From an uncultured Desulfovibrionaceae bacterium (lineage in GTDB: Bacteria; Desulfobacterota; Desulfovibrionia; Desulfovibrionales; Desulfovibrionaceae), in NCBI GenBank assembly GCA_947074125.1, contig CAMTOM010000092.1:1-6331 (forward strand): a stretch of DNA of 6,331 nt, given 5' to 3'. Shown here piece by piece: positions 6,055 through 6,331 of this stretch. The notes beneath the pieces are model-generated. The model was not told where the DNA came from. It saw nothing but the letters and a program-made list of their open reading frames with translations, and did not search any database. Within the stretch, counting starts at the first letter, position 1. Each line of letters opens with the position of its first letter. The position numbers and the translations under genes were made by a program.

Positions 6055-6084
6055 AGCGCTGTGTATTCAGCGCTTTTTTGTTTT
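6055..6084 (+). terminator. Intrinsic terminator between the convergent SPFH and polyferredoxin genes
   Basis: AGCGCTG (6055-6061) pairs with CAGCGCT (6068-6074) around a 6-base loop, and the stem can extend outward through A-T and G-U pairs. It is followed by TTTTTTGTTTT (6074-6084). On the minus strand the same stem is followed by CTTTTGC, a weaker tail. The stop codon of the minus-strand gene (6067-6069) lies inside the hairpin. Confidence 0.88.
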
Positions 6085-6331
6085 GTAGGTAAGAGAAAGA
6101 GCTTTCCCATAGGCAGCACATGTCTTGGTGCAGGCACCACACAAGGTGCAATCTCGGCGATTGGTGTGTCGCGGGTCTAGAGCCAGTGAGCAGGCCTGAC
6201 GGCAGGGGATCTGACGGCAGCCAGTGCAGGAAGCAGAATGCCAGTGGAGGGCGTAGCCCTTGGGGAATATCCATGCTGCCAGCCCTAGCAGGAGGGATTG
6301 AGGGCAACAGAAACGACACCAGAGGCGTTTG
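6067..6331 (-). CDS. Membrane polyferredoxin (NapH-like 4Fe-4S protein), C-terminal part
   Basis: The gene enters from the right edge; only the last 87 codons are visible, ending with TGA at 6067-6069. Numbering from the edge, KRLWCRFCCPQSLLLGLA (1-18) matches the WCRxxCPxGxLLGL-type segment of NapH/NosR/CcoG-like membrane ferredoxins, with a hydrophobic stretch beside it (about 13-22). Two iron-sulfur clusters are predicted. C35, C38, C43 and C47 form CxxCx4CxxxC, an unusual spacing, and C61, C64, C67 and C71 form the classic CxxCxxCxxxC in DCTLCGACTKTC. The expected role is electron transfer to or from the quinone pool at the membrane; the partner is unknown. The basic KTKKR end suggests a cytoplasmic C-terminus. 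The usual proline after the last cysteine of each cluster is absent (CS, CA). The cysteine pattern and clean end at a terminator make it a real gene; the exact subfamily is uncertain. Confidence 0.85.
   Translation of the reverse strand, partial: KRLWCRFCCPQSLLLGLAAWIFPKGYALHWHSASCTGCRQIPCRQACSLALDPRHTNRRDCTLCGACTKTCAAYGKALSLTYKTKKR

Noticed and set aside
6011..6319. Minus-strand ORF of 102 codons at the right end
   Set aside because: Another minus frame through the same bases carries the ferredoxin cysteine motifs, so this one is its shadow.

Overview
The window looks like ordinary chromosome from a bacterium of the Desulfovibrionales (Deltaproteobacteria/Desulfobacterota). This is an inference. 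It rests on the sequence style of SerRS and MutL, a membrane polyferredoxin, a short NfeD beside an SPFH protein, and strong GGAGG-type ribosome sites. Base composition looks moderate, near half G+C by eye, which is lower than many free-living Desulfovibrio. No phage, insertion sequence, CRISPR array, tRNA or rRNA is visible.

Layout from left to right. A small uncharacterised ORF (10-276, minus) diverges from serS (seryl-tRNA synthetase, 505-1773, plus). The 228-base gap between them holds several very short ORFs and two small hairpins just before the serS start. serS ends at a clear intrinsic terminator whose T-tract overlaps the 3' end of the convergent mutL (mismatch repair, 1827-3809, minus). 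mutL diverges from a 101-residue cysteine-pair protein of unknown function (3957-4262, plus) across a 147-base region. That region holds a promoter candidate and an imperfect inverted repeat, and the small gene ends at a strong terminator. Next come an NfeD-family membrane protein (4443-4892, plus) and a band-7/SPFH (stomatin-like) gene (4996-5970). This pair normally works together in the membrane.

The right end holds two hairpins, one of them a terminator, and then the C-terminal 87 codons of a minus-strand membrane polyferredoxin (NapH-like). It has two four-cysteine clusters and runs off the window at 6331.

The most notable point is the SPFH gene. It keeps one reading frame over 325 codons, but an in-frame TAA at codon 108 interrupts it. 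The half before the stop has lost several family-conserved residues, while the half after it is well preserved. I read it as a pseudogene in decay or a recently inactivated gene, but a sequencing error, readthrough or a functional downstream fragment cannot be excluded from sequence alone. Otherwise the window is mostly housekeeping, and I do not see a clearly new multi-gene system.
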